In this document: piece after piece, positions 44,482 to 54,501 of the stretch | Layout of the letters: each line of letters starts with the position of its first letter | Position numbering within the stretch: position 1 is the stretch's first letter | Assembly: GCA_002412795.1 (NCBI GenBank) | Contig: DHVS01000038.1 | Location: 1 to 64,000 of the forward strand | Direction of reading: 5' to 3' | DNA length: 64,000 bases | DNA from: a bacterium UBP2_UBA5202 | GTDB lineage: Bacteria; Edwardsbacteria; AC1; EtOH8 | The notes under the pieces: model-generated | Databases searched by the model: none | Told to the model about the DNA's origin: nothing | What the model saw: the letters and a program-made list of their open reading frames with translations, nothing else | Position numbers and translations under genes: made by a program

Positions 44482-46449
44482 ATGAGCTCAAAGTTAAATC
44501 CGCAGGACAACTACCGGGCCACCCTGGCCTCCACCGGCTATGTTCCGATCAAACAGGCCACCCAGGCCACCTACGACGCCATCGGCTTCATGTCGGGGCT
44601 GGAGGTGCACCAGCAGCTGCTGACCGACCAGAAGCTGTTCTGCCGCTGTCCGGCCGGGCGCTTCCAGAAGTCAGACGACTACGACGCCGAGATCGTCCGC
44701 CACATGCGGCCCACCCTTTCGGAGCTGGGGGAATACGACGGCACCGCTTTGATGGAGTTCCGGACCCGGAAGAACATAGTCTACCGCATCAAGAGCCCCA
44801 CCGCCTGCACCTACGAGGTGGACGACACCCCGCCCTTCCCCCTGAACCGTCAGGCGCTGGAGATCGCCATCGAGATCGCCCTGCTTTCCAAGCTGAACCT
44901 GGTGGGCGAGGTCCACATCGCCCGCAAGCAGTACCTGGACGGCAGCATCCCCACCGGGTTCCAACGCACCGCCATCATCGGGGTGGAGGGCTCGATCCCG
45001 CTGAAGCACAAGAAGGTCCGCCTGATCCAGCTGTCGCTGGAGGAGGACTCCTGCCGCGAGGTCTCCGACATCGGCCACCTCCGGATCTACCGCACCGACC
45101 GGCTGGGGATGCCGCTGATAGAGACCGTGACCTATCCCGACATGAAGAACCCGGACGAGGTGAAGGAGGCCTGCGACTACATCCGCTTTTTGAACCGCAG
45201 CACCGGCAAGGTCCGCACCGGCATCGGGGCGGCCCGCCAGGACGTCAACGTCTCCTGCCGGGGCGGCACCCGGGTGGAGCTGAAGGGCGTCTCCCACACC
45301 AAGTGGATACCGCTTTTGACCCACAATGAATGCTTCCGCCAGTGGGCCCTGCTGAACATCCGTGATCTGCTCAAGAACAAGGTGAAACAGCCCAAGGACT
45401 GGAAGATGGCTTCCGAGCCGCTGAAACCCGTATCCGGAAAGCTGGAGAGCCCCCGGGCCAGGGAGCTTTTCAGCAACGGGAACAAGGTAATGGCGGTGAA
45501 CCTGCCGGGGTTCCACGGCATCCTGTCGCATTTCACCCAGCCGGGCAAATGCTTCGCCGATGATTTCTCGGAACGGCTGAAGGTGATCGCCTGCATCGAA
45601 AAACCGAACATGACCAGCTCCGAGGCGCTGGAGCCGGTGCTTTCGGACAAAGACTGGGACCAGGTCCGGACCCTGCTCCGATCTTCTGACAACGACGCCC
45701 AGCTGGTGTTCTGGGGGCCGGAGGACGACATCAAGACCGCTTTGGAGACCATCGAGGAACGCTGCAAAATGGCCTTTGCCGGGGTTCCCAACGAGACCAG
45801 AAAAACATTCGAGGACGGGAGCACCATCTTCGAGCGGGTGCTGCCCGGGGCCGACCGGATGTACCCCGACACCGATTCCAAGCCCATCCCGCTGGATGAT
45901 TCCCGGATCGAGGAGATCAGGAAGGGCGTGCCCACCGAGGTGGCCGACCGCTACCGGCAGTTAAAGGACTGGGGCGTGCCGGAGGATTGCTATACCTACC
46001 TCTTCGTCCGCAACCTGTATCCGGTGATCGAGAAGATAGTCAAAGAGCTGGGGCAGGATCCCAAGACCGTGGGCGGCGTGTTTGGACATCTTTTGAGGAA
46101 TATCGAGGGGCATTACAAAAAATCTCCGGACTTCACTTACGACCGCATCTACGATCTCTATAAATATATAGTTGACGGCAAGCTGGATGGGGAGATAGTC
46201 AAAACCATGCTGCCGGTGGTCTACCAGTATCCCAAGATGGACTTTGATTCGGTGCTGGTGAACCTTGAATTCAAGCGGTTCTCCAAGGAGGAGATAGTTT
46301 CCAAGATCCAGTTCTTGAAAGACAAATACAAAAGCATCAGGACATCGAAAGATCCACTGGCGGAAAAGCATTGGATAATGGGGCAGTTGAGGAAACCGGC
46401 ATTGGGGAACCTTAAGCTGGCCGAACTTTGGAATATGATCAAAGACTAA
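44482..46449 (+). CDS. gatE: Archaeal-type Glu-tRNA(Gln) amidotransferase subunit E
   Basis: GatE is the kinase/transamidase subunit that converts Glu-tRNA(Gln) to Gln-tRNA(Gln) with GatD. The 655-aa length is in the GatE range and longer than bacterial GatB. Visible pieces: FMSGLEVHQQL, CRCPAGRF, EVDDTPPFPLN, ARKQYLDGSIPTGFQRTAII (20 residues), the insert with an AspRS-like region (about 270-430), and a GatB/YqeY-type C-terminal tail (about 500-650). This heterodimer is regarded as archaeal, so its presence in an LPS-making bacterium points to gene transfer or unusual tRNA aminoacylation. Confidence 0.92.
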   Translation: MSSKLNPQDNYRATLASTGYVPIKQATQATYDAIGFMSGLEVHQQLLTDQKLFCRCPAGRFQKSDDYDAEIVRHMRPTLSELGEYDGTALMEFRTRKNIVYRIKSPTACTYEVDDTPPFPLNRQALEIAIEIALLSKLNLVGEVHIARKQYLDGSIPTGFQRTAIIGVEGSIPLKHKKVRLIQLSLEEDSCREVSDIGHLRIYRTDRLGMPLIETVTYPDMKNPDEVKEACDYIRFLNRSTGKVRTGIGAARQDVNVSCRGGTRVELKGVSHTKWIPLLTHNECFRQWALLNIRDLLKNKVKQPKDWKMASEPLKPVSGKLESPRARELFSNGNKVMAVNLPGFHGILSHFTQPGKCFADDFSERLKVIACIEKPNMTSSEALEPVLSDKDWDQVRTLLRSSDNDAQLVFWGPEDDIKTALETIEERCKMAFAGVPNETRKTFEDGSTIFERVLPGADRMYPDTDSKPIPLDDSRIEEIRKGVPTEVADRYRQLKDWGVPEDCYTYLFVRNLYPVIEKIVKELGQDPKTVGGVFGHLLRNIEGHYKKSPDFTYDRIYDLYKYIVDGKLDGEIVKTMLPVVYQYPKMDFDSVLVNLEFKRFSKEEIVSKIQFLKDKYKSIRTSKDPLAEKHWIMGQLRKPALGNLKLAELWNMIKD

Positions 46450-46495
46450 GGCCAATAAAGTAAACCTGAAAACAGCAATTGAGAACCAGACGATA

Positions 46496-47881
46496 ATGAA
46501 CGACGATTTATTCCAAGGCTACAAAGGCGGGGGGCTGGAGGTCCTCAAGAAACACAACGTCCGGGTGTGGGGCCAGGCCGAAGTGCTTACCAGCCGCGGG
46601 CCCTTCAAGGGCACGGTACTGCCCCGGGCCGACCAGGACGACGACCAGCACATAGTGCTGAAGATCGCCACCGGCTACAACGTGGGCATAGACATCAAGA
46701 CCATCACCGGGATGACCGAGACCGGCTACAAGAAAGCCAACTACAAGATCCCGGAGAAGGAGTTCCCCATCACCCCGGGCCTGCCCAAGGTCAAGCTGCT
46801 GGGGACCGGGGGCACCATCGCCAGCCGGCTGGACTACCGCACCGGCGCGGTGATCCCGGCCTTCACTCCGGGCGAGCTTTACGGTGCGGTGCCGGAGCTG
46901 GCCGACATCTGCAACCTGAGCACCGAAAAATTGTTCGCGGTCTTTTCCGAGAACATGGGGCCGGAGCAGTACAAGAAGCTGGCGGTGGCTATCGGCAAGG
47001 AGATCGAGAACGGGATCGACGGCATCGTGATCGGCCACGGCACCGACACCCTGCACTACACCGCGGCCGCCCTGACCTACATGGTCCAAAACCCCCCGGT
47101 ACCGATCGTTTTGGTGGGCTCCCAGCGCTCCTCCGACCGCCCCAGCTCCGATGCCGCCCTGAACCTGATGCATGCCACCACCGCCGCTGGGCACGGGGAC
47201 ATCGCAGAGGTGATGGTCTGCATGTTCGGCCCCACCTCGGATGAATACGGCTTTTTGCACCGGGGCACCCGGGTCCGCAAGATGCACTCCTCCTACCGTT
47301 CCACCTTCCGCACCATCGGGGATACCCCGCTGGCCACGGTCACCCGCCAGGGGGTCAAGCCCATCAAGCAGGATTACCATCCCCGGCGCAAGGACCGGAA
47401 CGTCAAGATCATGCCCTACTTCGAGGAGAAGGTGGGGATGATCTACTACTATACCAACATGCAGCCGGACATGATAGATTCCATGGTGGACAACGGCTAC
47501 AAGGGGATCATCATTATCGGCACCGGATTGGGGCACGTCAACAAGCCGCTGTACCCGGCCATCGAGCGGGCGGTGAAAAAGGGCGTAGCCATTTACATGA
47601 CGGTCCAGACCCTGTGGGGCTATGTTCACATGTTCGTCTACGACACCGGCCGCGACCTGATGGCCCAGGGGGTGGTGCCGGCCGAAAACATGCTGCCCGA
47701 GGCGGCCTACATCAAGTTAGGCTGGGCGCTGGGGCAGACCTCGGATCTGGAGAAGGTCCGGGAAATAATGATGACGCCCATCAACGACGAGACCACGCCC
47801 CGGGAACCGTACAACGGGTATTTGATCTACCAGGGCGGGGTGCCCGAGGTGGAGGAGTTCATCAAAAAGGTACACAAGTAA
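46496..47881 (+). CDS. gatD: Archaeal-type Glu-tRNA(Gln) amidotransferase subunit D
   Basis: GatD is the asparaginase-like glutaminase that supplies ammonia to GatE. The 461-aa protein has an N-terminal domain (about 1-90; VRVWGQAEVLTSRG) and an L-asparaginase I fold. The catalytic Thr is in GTGGTIAS (about 104-110), the second Thr-Asp pair in GHGTDTLHYT (about 180-189), and the Lys/Asp region follows in VGSQRSSDRPSSDAALNL. It starts 46 bp after gatE. The E-D order forms a compact operon without other tRNA genes. Confidence 0.93.
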   Translation: MNDDLFQGYKGGGLEVLKKHNVRVWGQAEVLTSRGPFKGTVLPRADQDDDQHIVLKIATGYNVGIDIKTITGMTETGYKKANYKIPEKEFPITPGLPKVKLLGTGGTIASRLDYRTGAVIPAFTPGELYGAVPELADICNLSTEKLFAVFSENMGPEQYKKLAVAIGKEIENGIDGIVIGHGTDTLHYTAAALTYMVQNPPVPIVLVGSQRSSDRPSSDAALNLMHATTAAGHGDIAEVMVCMFGPTSDEYGFLHRGTRVRKMHSSYRSTFRTIGDTPLATVTRQGVKPIKQDYHPRRKDRNVKIMPYFEEKVGMIYYYTNMQPDMIDSMVDNGYKGIIIIGTGLGHVNKPLYPAIERAVKKGVAIYMTVQTLWGYVHMFVYDTGRDLMAQGVVPAENMLPEAAYIKLGWALGQTSDLEKVREIMMTPINDETTPREPYNGYLIYQGGVPEVEEFIKKVHK

Positions 47882-47903
47882 TCTGTTTATAATTTATCGT
47901 TTT

Positions 47904-48512
47904 ATGCAAAATACGGAAATGATATTGTTCAAGATTGCTGGTGCAGTGTTAAGCACAGCAGTGATATTCACATTCGGTTATTTAATCAGGAATGATTTCA
48001 AACACATGTCAATGATGAGGCCTGAAAAAGATATCCTGATTAAAACAACGCCAGATATGCCTTGGACATATATTATTGTTATTGCTGCTCCTATTCTCTA
48101 TTTATGGTATATAGTTGGACCTTGGGAATATCAATATCTGCTTCTAATTCTCTGCGGGTTCCTAGTTCTGATAACATTATTTGGGTATATCATACTGCGC
48201 AATACTAAGAACAGTTTAAACAATAAATACCTCGCATTGTGTTTGCAAAAAGGTGTAACCTTTATTCCCGCTGGACTGAATAGTAAACCAGTGATCAAAG
48301 ATAAACCCTGGTGTGATGGACGCTATCAAGACGCGCTATTTGTTGGCACACAAGGGGCAACTGATGATGCTTTTCGGCAATACGAAACAAAGGAAAACAG
48401 TCGACCGCAGGTTGCCAAAGGCCTTTTACTGGTTATTGGCATATGTATTTTTATGTACATTCTTTGGCTTGTCGCACAAATCCTGGCATTTGGAAAGATA
48501 CTCGAAAGGTGA
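47904..48512 (+). CDS. Hypothetical AT-rich membrane protein
   Basis: The 202-aa product has four likely membrane helices (about 8-27, 53-74, 77-98 and 173-196) and a soluble part between the third and fourth containing KPWCDGRYQDALFVGT. No family is recognised. It begins 22 bp after gatD with much lower GC, so it is probably an accessory gene riding on the gatED transcript. A terminator follows. Confidence 0.55.
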   Translation: MQNTEMILFKIAGAVLSTAVIFTFGYLIRNDFKHMSMMRPEKDILIKTTPDMPWTYIIVIAAPILYLWYIVGPWEYQYLLLILCGFLVLITLFGYIILRNTKNSLNNKYLALCLQKGVTFIPAGLNSKPVIKDKPWCDGRYQDALFVGTQGATDDAFRQYETKENSRPQVAKGLLLVIGICIFMYILWLVAQILAFGKILER

Positions 48513-48530
48513 TATACAAAATATGCTATG

Positions 48531-48556
48531 AAGCCTCGTTAACACGAGGCTTTTAA
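48531..48556 (+). terminator. Intrinsic terminator after the gatED transcript
   Basis: AAGCCTCGT, loop TAAC, and the perfect complement ACGAGGCTT, followed by TTTTAATTT. Confidence 0.85.
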
Positions 48557-48601
48557 TTTATTCATCAAAGCTAAAATTCCTAATCAACAATTAATAAAAA
48601 C

Positions 48602-50248
48602 ATGGCAACTCAGAATAGAATCTCATTTATAGTAGACGGCTGGCACCCCTATGCCTGGCTGGCGGCGGCAGGCTTTGCGCTGTACGCCCAGACCCTGTTC
48701 TTCGGGCTTAGCGGCTACGACGACACCCTGCTGATCACCAAACATTTTTACCTGATCAAGGACATCACCAAGGTCCCGGCGGCCTTTCTGAACGACGTGG
48801 CCTGGGGCCAAAGCCAGCAGTTCTACCGGCCGGTGCTGACGCTGTCCTTCATGTTCAATGCCATCCTGGGCGGAAAGAACATCTGGTTCTATCACCTGAC
48901 CAATGTGTTGATGCACCTGGGCTCCATCCTGCTGGTATTCTGGCTGCTCAAAAAACTGACCGGAGGGCGTGGTTCTGCTTTCGTGCTGGCACTGCTCTTT
49001 GCCGTCCACCCGGCCCTGGCTCCGGCGGCGGCCTGGCTGCCGGGGCGCAACGACCCACTGCTGGGGCTTTTCATTTTTAGCTCGCTGGCGGCCCTGGTTC
49101 GCTACCGGGAAAAGGAGACTTTGGGGTGGTACGCCCTGCATCTGTTCCTGTTCCTGGGCGCACTGTTCACCAAGGAGACCTCGACGGCCATCCCGGCGGT
49201 TTTCATTATGTTCCTTTTACTGGTTTACGGCCAACAGAAGGCAAAACCATACATTATTCTGGCTGCCGGCTGGCTGGCCTGTCTGGCCGGGTATTTCAGC
49301 CTAAGGCTCTCGGTGCTGCCCCGGGTGCCACCGGTGATGAACACCGCTTCCGAGAACGCGCTGGGCCTGCTGGGGTACCTCGGCAAGCTGATATTTCCGG
49401 CAAACCTCTCAGTGATGCCCCTGCCCCAGGATACCCATTGGTTCTTTGGAACGGCGGCCCTGGGTTTGTTCACCGCCCTGTTCGCGCTGAAAGGCATCCG
49501 GAGCAAGGGGATATTCCTGGCCGGCCTGGTCTGGTTCGGGGTGTTCCTGGTCCCCACCGTCTTCAGGATCACCGATTTTGCCAACATGCTGGAACACAGG
49601 CTGTACGTGCCTTTCCTGGGACTCTTGCTGATCGTTTCCCAGGCGGAGGCGATTTACAGTTATAAAAAAACCTTTTTGTCCTTGGCCGCCGGGCTGTTCA
49701 TCGTCTTCAGTTTATTCTCCGTCCGGCACAGCCGGGACTTTAAGGACCCGCTGTCCTTCTGGCAGAACGCGGTTAAGACCTCGCCCCACTGTTCGCTGGC
49801 CCACCGGTCACTGGGAATGATGTATATTAACCAGAAGGATCCGGGCGGGGCGGCCGCACAGTTCCAGGCGGGTTTAAGATACGACCCCAAAAACCCCGGG
49901 CTGTTGAACGGCCTGGCGCTGTCATATTTGGACATGGGAAAGGTCGAACCTGCCATACAGTTATTCAAGGAAGCGATACAAACAGAGCCAGGCAATCCCT
50001 TCAGCCACGATAATCTGGGGACAGCATGGCTTAGGGCCGGGAACACGGCGGAGGCCGGGAAAGAATACCGGCAGGCGTTCCTGCTGAAACCGGACGACCC
50101 GATGATAATGGTCAATTTTTCCTATGCCCACTATCTGCTGAAGGATATTGACTCGGCATCTTACTATTACGAACTGGCGTTGAGGAACGGGCTGGTCAGG
50201 GATGCAGGGATAGAGGGAAGGCTGAAGGGTGCGGGTGTTCTAAAATAA
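48602..50248 (+). CDS. TMTC-like GT-C glycosyltransferase with TPR domain
   Basis: The 548-aa protein has about ten membrane helices (about 15-385) and a C-terminal set of TPR units (about 405-540; AHRSLGMMYINQKDPGGAAAQF is the first). Early loops contain LSGYDDTLLITKH (Asp-Asp typical of GT-C enzymes), HPALAPAAAWLPGRND and FTKETSTAIP, which match the TMTC/DUF1736 O-mannosyltransferase-like class. It probably transfers a lipid-linked sugar to proteins outside the membrane, with the TPR part binding the acceptor. Confidence 0.82.
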   Translation: MATQNRISFIVDGWHPYAWLAAAGFALYAQTLFFGLSGYDDTLLITKHFYLIKDITKVPAAFLNDVAWGQSQQFYRPVLTLSFMFNAILGGKNIWFYHLTNVLMHLGSILLVFWLLKKLTGGRGSAFVLALLFAVHPALAPAAAWLPGRNDPLLGLFIFSSLAALVRYREKETLGWYALHLFLFLGALFTKETSTAIPAVFIMFLLLVYGQQKAKPYIILAAGWLACLAGYFSLRLSVLPRVPPVMNTASENALGLLGYLGKLIFPANLSVMPLPQDTHWFFGTAALGLFTALFALKGIRSKGIFLAGLVWFGVFLVPTVFRITDFANMLEHRLYVPFLGLLLIVSQAEAIYSYKKTFLSLAAGLFIVFSLFSVRHSRDFKDPLSFWQNAVKTSPHCSLAHRSLGMMYINQKDPGGAAAQFQAGLRYDPKNPGLLNGLALSYLDMGKVEPAIQLFKEAIQTEPGNPFSHDNLGTAWLRAGNTAEAGKEYRQAFLLKPDDPMIMVNFSYAHYLLKDIDSASYYYELALRNGLVRDAGIEGRLKGAGVLK

Positions 50249-50264
50249 ATGATGTCATTAGGCA

Positions 50265-50291
50265 AAGCCGGTCTGACGACCGGTTTTTTTT
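50265..50291 (+). terminator. Intrinsic terminator
   Basis: AAGCCGGTC, loop TGAC, GACCGGTTT with one wobble pair, followed by a T-run; 17 bp past the glycosyltransferase stop. Confidence 0.85.
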
Positions 50292-50433
50292 ATTCCCCCC
50301 CCCAATACCTCTTAAAAATATATTCAATAAATTGCTTGCTTAAAACAGCTTATTGATATAAAATATACTGTTAGACTCCGTAACTCCGCCTGCATAAAAA
50401 TCCCAAAATATACCCCAAACAAGGAGGTATCCC

Positions 50434-52104
50434 ATGCCGCCAGCCAGAAAAAAACCGGGGCTTTTGCCGGCCAGGCCCGCCAGGGCCGCGCTGCTGCCCA
50501 CCGCCAAGAGCGAGCTCTCCAGCCTTAAGATGAAGCTCAAGGTGCTCCAGCGGGTCAACGAGATCGCCGCCAGCACCTTCGACGTCCAGCCCCTGCTGGA
50601 CCGGGCCATGGACCTGGTGACCGAGATCGCCCCCTCGGAAGCCGGGTCGCTGCTGCTGCTGTCCTCCGACCGCAGCTACCTGAAATTCTCCATCGTCAAG
50701 GGGCCGGCCGCCCACAAACTGGAGGGACTGGAGATCCCGGTGGGGCAGGGCATCGCCGGCTGGGTGGCCAAGACCGGGATCCCGCTGACGGTCAATGACG
50801 TTCAGAGCGAGCCCAAGTGGAAGAAGGAGATTGCCGACAACGTGGATTTCCCCACCCGGAGCATCCTCTGCGTCCCCCTGAAATCCAGGGCCGAGGTGAT
50901 CGGGGTGGTGGAGCTGATCAACAAGCTGAGGGGCGAGGATTACAACGACGACGACCTGGAGATCATCGAACTATTAGGCGCCCATCTTTCCACCCTGATC
51001 GAGAACAGCCGGCTCTATTCCGAGGCCCGGGAGAAGGTGGAGAGGATCACCGCCATGGCCGAGACCAGCGCCCTGATCTCCTCGTCGCTGGACGTCAAGC
51101 GGGTGCTGGAGACGGTGATGACGGTGGCCAAGGACGTGATCGACGCCGAGGCCTCCTCCATCTTCTTGTACAACGAGGAGAAGAACGACTTCTATTTTGA
51201 GATAGCCACCGGCGACGCCGGCGATGCGGTCAAGCAGATCCGGGTGCCCTGGGGCAAGGGGATGGTGGGCTGGGCGGCCGAGCACATGCAGACCCTGCTG
51301 GTCCCCGACGTCACCAAGGACCCCCGGTTCTATGCCAAGGTGGACGAGAAATCGAAGTTCCAGACCCGCAACGCCATCACCGTTCCCTTAAAGCCCAAGA
51401 ACAAGCTGATCGGGGTGGCCCAGGTGCTCAATAAAAAGGGCGGGCTGTTCACCCGCGAGGATGTGGAGCTGTTCGAGACTTTGGCCCGCCAGGCGGCGGT
51501 GGCCATCGAGAACGCCAGCCTTTACACCGATCTCCAGGAGCTGTTCCTGAACTCCATCCGGACGGTGGTTTCGCTGATCGACGCCAAGGACGACTACACC
51601 GCCGGCCATTCCTCCCGGGTCACCAAGTATTCCATGATGATCGCCGACCAGCTGGGCTTTTCGGCCGAGGACCGCAAGCGGCTGGAGCTGGCGGCCCTGC
51701 TGCACGACGTGGGCAAGATCGGGATGCCGGATGCCATCCTCAAGAAACCGTCGGGGCTGACCCCCGAGGAATTCGCCATAGTCAAGGACCATCCCAACAA
51801 GGGGGCCGAGGCGCTGGAGCCCATCAAGCAGATGAAGGACATCATCCCCGGGGTGCGCCACCACCACGAGAAGCTGGACGGACGGGGCTACCCGGCCGGG
51901 CTGGCCGGCGACCAGGTGCCGATGGACGCCCAGATCATCTGCGTGGGGGATTCCTACGACGCCATGAACTCCGACCGTCCCTATAGAAAAGGCCTGGGGA
52001 TGGAGGAATCGGTCAAACGCCTGCGCCAGGATTCCGGGACCCAGTTCAACCCGGCCCTGGTGGAGGCCTTCGTCAAAGCTTTGGAGAAGGAGGCAAAAAA
52101 ATGA
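50434..52104 (+). CDS. GAF-GAF-HD-GYP cyclic-di-GMP phosphodiesterase
   Basis: The 556-aa protein has a basic N-terminus, a first GAF domain (about 45-190), a second GAF domain (about 205-355) and an HD-GYP domain (about 365-550). The HD-GYP motifs are intact: HSSRVTKYS, LLHDVGKIG, VKDHPNKGAEAL, HHHEKLDGRGYP and GDSYDAM. Such enzymes hydrolyse c-di-GMP, with GAF domains sensing small ligands. Its stop overlaps the start of the adenylate cyclase gene (ATGA), so two nucleotide second messengers are handled by one translationally coupled pair. An AAGGAGG site precedes the ATG. Confidence 0.93.
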   Translation: MPPARKKPGLLPARPARAALLPTAKSELSSLKMKLKVLQRVNEIAASTFDVQPLLDRAMDLVTEIAPSEAGSLLLLSSDRSYLKFSIVKGPAAHKLEGLEIPVGQGIAGWVAKTGIPLTVNDVQSEPKWKKEIADNVDFPTRSILCVPLKSRAEVIGVVELINKLRGEDYNDDDLEIIELLGAHLSTLIENSRLYSEAREKVERITAMAETSALISSSLDVKRVLETVMTVAKDVIDAEASSIFLYNEEKNDFYFEIATGDAGDAVKQIRVPWGKGMVGWAAEHMQTLLVPDVTKDPRFYAKVDEKSKFQTRNAITVPLKPKNKLIGVAQVLNKKGGLFTREDVELFETLARQAAVAIENASLYTDLQELFLNSIRTVVSLIDAKDDYTAGHSSRVTKYSMMIADQLGFSAEDRKRLELAALLHDVGKIGMPDAILKKPSGLTPEEFAIVKDHPNKGAEALEPIKQMKDIIPGVRHHHEKLDGRGYPAGLAGDQVPMDAQIICVGDSYDAMNSDRPYRKGLGMEESVKRLRQDSGTQFNPALVEAFVKALEKEAKK

Positions 52105-54377
52105 GCGAGGCCAACCGCAGCAAGAAATCAGTGGGGGCCCTGGTGGGGATCGGGGTGGTGGCCGCGGTGCTGGCCATCTCCTATCTGGTGCCGGGCCTGT
52201 TCCAGGGGATGGAGAACAAGAGCTACGACCTGCGCTACCGTTTAAGGGTGGGGCAGACCAACGAACAGGACATAGAGGACGTGGTGATCGTGGACATAGA
52301 CGATACCTCGCTTTACCAGCTGGGCCGCTTCCAGAACTGGCCCCGGCTGTACCATGCCAAGGTGGCCGATTACCTGGCCCAGGGCGGGGCGTTGGCGGTG
52401 GCCTTCGACATCTTCTTCGTGGAGAGCGACAGCCTAAAGCCGGAGATGGTCCAGCTGTACCAGGATGCCAAGGGGGAGCAGATCAGGGAAAAACTTTTAC
52501 AGAGCAAGCCCTTTAAGCCGGCGGCCGAAAACACCCCGGAGCTGATCAGCACCGTGCTGGAGAGCTGGGGCTACGACCAGGATTTTGGGGCGGCCACCGC
52601 CCAGGCCGGCATAGCCTACTTCCCCTTCTATTTCACCACCGGCAAGCTTAAGGACAGCTCGGATCTGACGGCCCGGCAATGGTCCTATGCCCTTTCTCCG
52701 GCGGCCACCGAAAAATACCAGTACATCAAATCACAGGGCGACCTTTACCAGGTGGGGCAGATGACCGCGCCGATACCGGTGCTGCTGGGTTCGGCCCGGG
52801 GAACGGGGTACTACAACATCGAGCCCGATGACGACGGGGTGGCCCGGAGGCAGCCGTTGTTCCTGGCCCTGGGAGGCCGCTCTTATCCCTCGATGGACTT
52901 TCAGATAGTGTTGGATAAACTGGGGGTCAAGAAGGAAGATGTCACTGTGGAACTGGGCAAGTACATCAAGGCCGGTGACAAGCTGAATATTCCGGTGGAT
53001 AAGGACGGGCGGACCCTGATCACCTATTTCGGGCAGTTCAAGAAATTCCGCTACATCTCCTACTCCGACGTGCTGACCGAGCAGGTGCCGGCCGAGTATT
53101 TCAAGGACAAGATAGTGATTGTCGGAGCCACCGCCGCCGGACTGATGGACCTGCGGGTGGTGCCGTTCTCCAACGTCTTTCCCGGGCCGGAGATCCACGC
53201 CAACATAATGCAGACCCTGCTGACCGGAAAATTCGTGCAAGTTGTTCCCTGGCACATCCAGCTGGTCATTTTGGTGCTGATCGGGCTGTTGACGGTGTTC
53301 GTCTCCCTGCATTTCAAGCCGTTGGTGGCCGGATTGGTCCTGTCCGGGATGGTGGTGGCCTATTTCGTCACCGCCACTGTGATGTTCGACAAATCGCTGA
53401 TCTGGGTGGAGATGGTGCGGCCCCTGGCGGTGGTGCTGTTCACCAACATGGCCATCCTGGGCTACCGCTACCTGACCGAGGAAAAGCAGAAGGTCTGGAT
53501 CAAGAACATGTTCCAGGGCTACATGTCCAAGGATCTGGTGGACAAGATCATGGCCAACCCCGACATGCTGCTGATGGGCGGAGACAAGAAGGAGGTCACC
53601 GTCTTTTTCTCGGACATCAAGGGCTTCTCCTCGTTCTCCGAAAAACTGGGGACCCCGGAACGCCTGATCGCCCTGATCAACGAATACCTGGGGGCCATGT
53701 CCGACGTGGTGCTGGAATACGGCGGCTATATCAGCAAGTACGAGGGCGACGCCATCATGGCCTTCTGGGGCGCCCCCACCGACGACCCCAGGCACGCCGA
53801 GACCTGCATCAAGTGCGTCTGGGCCATGAACCAGCGCCTGCAGACACTCAACGCCGACCTGGCCAAGCGCAACATGCCAAATCTTTTCACCCGGTTCGGG
53901 ATGAACACCGGCATGGTGACCGTGGGCAACGTGGGCTCGGAAAAGAAGAAGAGCTACACCGCCATGGGCGATTCCATCAACCTGGGCTCGCGGCTGGAGG
54001 GGGCCAACAAGGAATACGGCACGGCCATCATGATGTCGGAGTTCACCTACGCCAAGGTCAAGGGCCTGTACCCGGTGCGGGAGCTGGACATGCTGAGGGT
54101 GGTGGGCAAGGAACAGCCGGTGCGGGTCTACGAGCTGCTGGGGCTGTCCGAGGCCGACGTCAGCGAAAAGAAAAAGAAGGCGGTGGAGATCTACCTGAAG
54201 GGCCTGGAGCTCTATCGTTCCAAGCAGTGGGACCAGGCCGAGGCCGTGTTCCGGCAGGCTTTGGAAGTGGACCCCGACGACGGGCCCAGCCAGGCATACA
54301 TCGACCGCTGCGAGGACTTCAAGGTGCTGCCGCCGCCGGAGAACTGGGACGGAGTGTTCGTGATGAAGACGAAATAG
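52101..54377 (+). CDS. CHASE2-domain adenylate cyclase
   Basis: The 758-aa protein has an N-terminal helix, an extracytoplasmic CHASE2 sensor (about 35-380), three membrane helices (about 375-455) and a class III cyclase domain (about 490-690). The catalytic set looks complete: metal Asp in FFSDIKGFSSF and YEGDAIMAFWG, purine-specifying Lys in YISKYEGD and Asp in YTAMGDSINLGSRLE, the latter with the transition-state Asn and Arg. The Lys/Asp pair predicts ATP as substrate. A TPR-like tail (about 695-745) follows. It is coupled to the HD-GYP gene. Confidence 0.92.
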   Translation: MSEANRSKKSVGALVGIGVVAAVLAISYLVPGLFQGMENKSYDLRYRLRVGQTNEQDIEDVVIVDIDDTSLYQLGRFQNWPRLYHAKVADYLAQGGALAVAFDIFFVESDSLKPEMVQLYQDAKGEQIREKLLQSKPFKPAAENTPELISTVLESWGYDQDFGAATAQAGIAYFPFYFTTGKLKDSSDLTARQWSYALSPAATEKYQYIKSQGDLYQVGQMTAPIPVLLGSARGTGYYNIEPDDDGVARRQPLFLALGGRSYPSMDFQIVLDKLGVKKEDVTVELGKYIKAGDKLNIPVDKDGRTLITYFGQFKKFRYISYSDVLTEQVPAEYFKDKIVIVGATAAGLMDLRVVPFSNVFPGPEIHANIMQTLLTGKFVQVVPWHIQLVILVLIGLLTVFVSLHFKPLVAGLVLSGMVVAYFVTATVMFDKSLIWVEMVRPLAVVLFTNMAILGYRYLTEEKQKVWIKNMFQGYMSKDLVDKIMANPDMLLMGGDKKEVTVFFSDIKGFSSFSEKLGTPERLIALINEYLGAMSDVVLEYGGYISKYEGDAIMAFWGAPTDDPRHAETCIKCVWAMNQRLQTLNADLAKRNMPNLFTRFGMNTGMVTVGNVGSEKKKSYTAMGDSINLGSRLEGANKEYGTAIMMSEFTYAKVKGLYPVRELDMLRVVGKEQPVRVYELLGLSEADVSEKKKKAVEIYLKGLELYRSKQWDQAEAVFRQALEVDPDDGPSQAYIDRCEDFKVLPPPENWDGVFVMKTK

Positions 54378-54501
54378 GTATTATTAGCCACGTCCTTCCT
54401 CCTACGCTAAAGCTTCCGCCTTCGCACCTGCTACGGCGGACAGGTCGGCGGATAAACAAGGGCTGGGCTATTAAAGAACGATCATATCAGTTTAATAATA
54501 A

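Noticed and set aside
46508..47629. A 373-codon minus-strand frame opposite gatD
   Set aside because: Antisense shadow; gatD is full length with all catalytic motifs.
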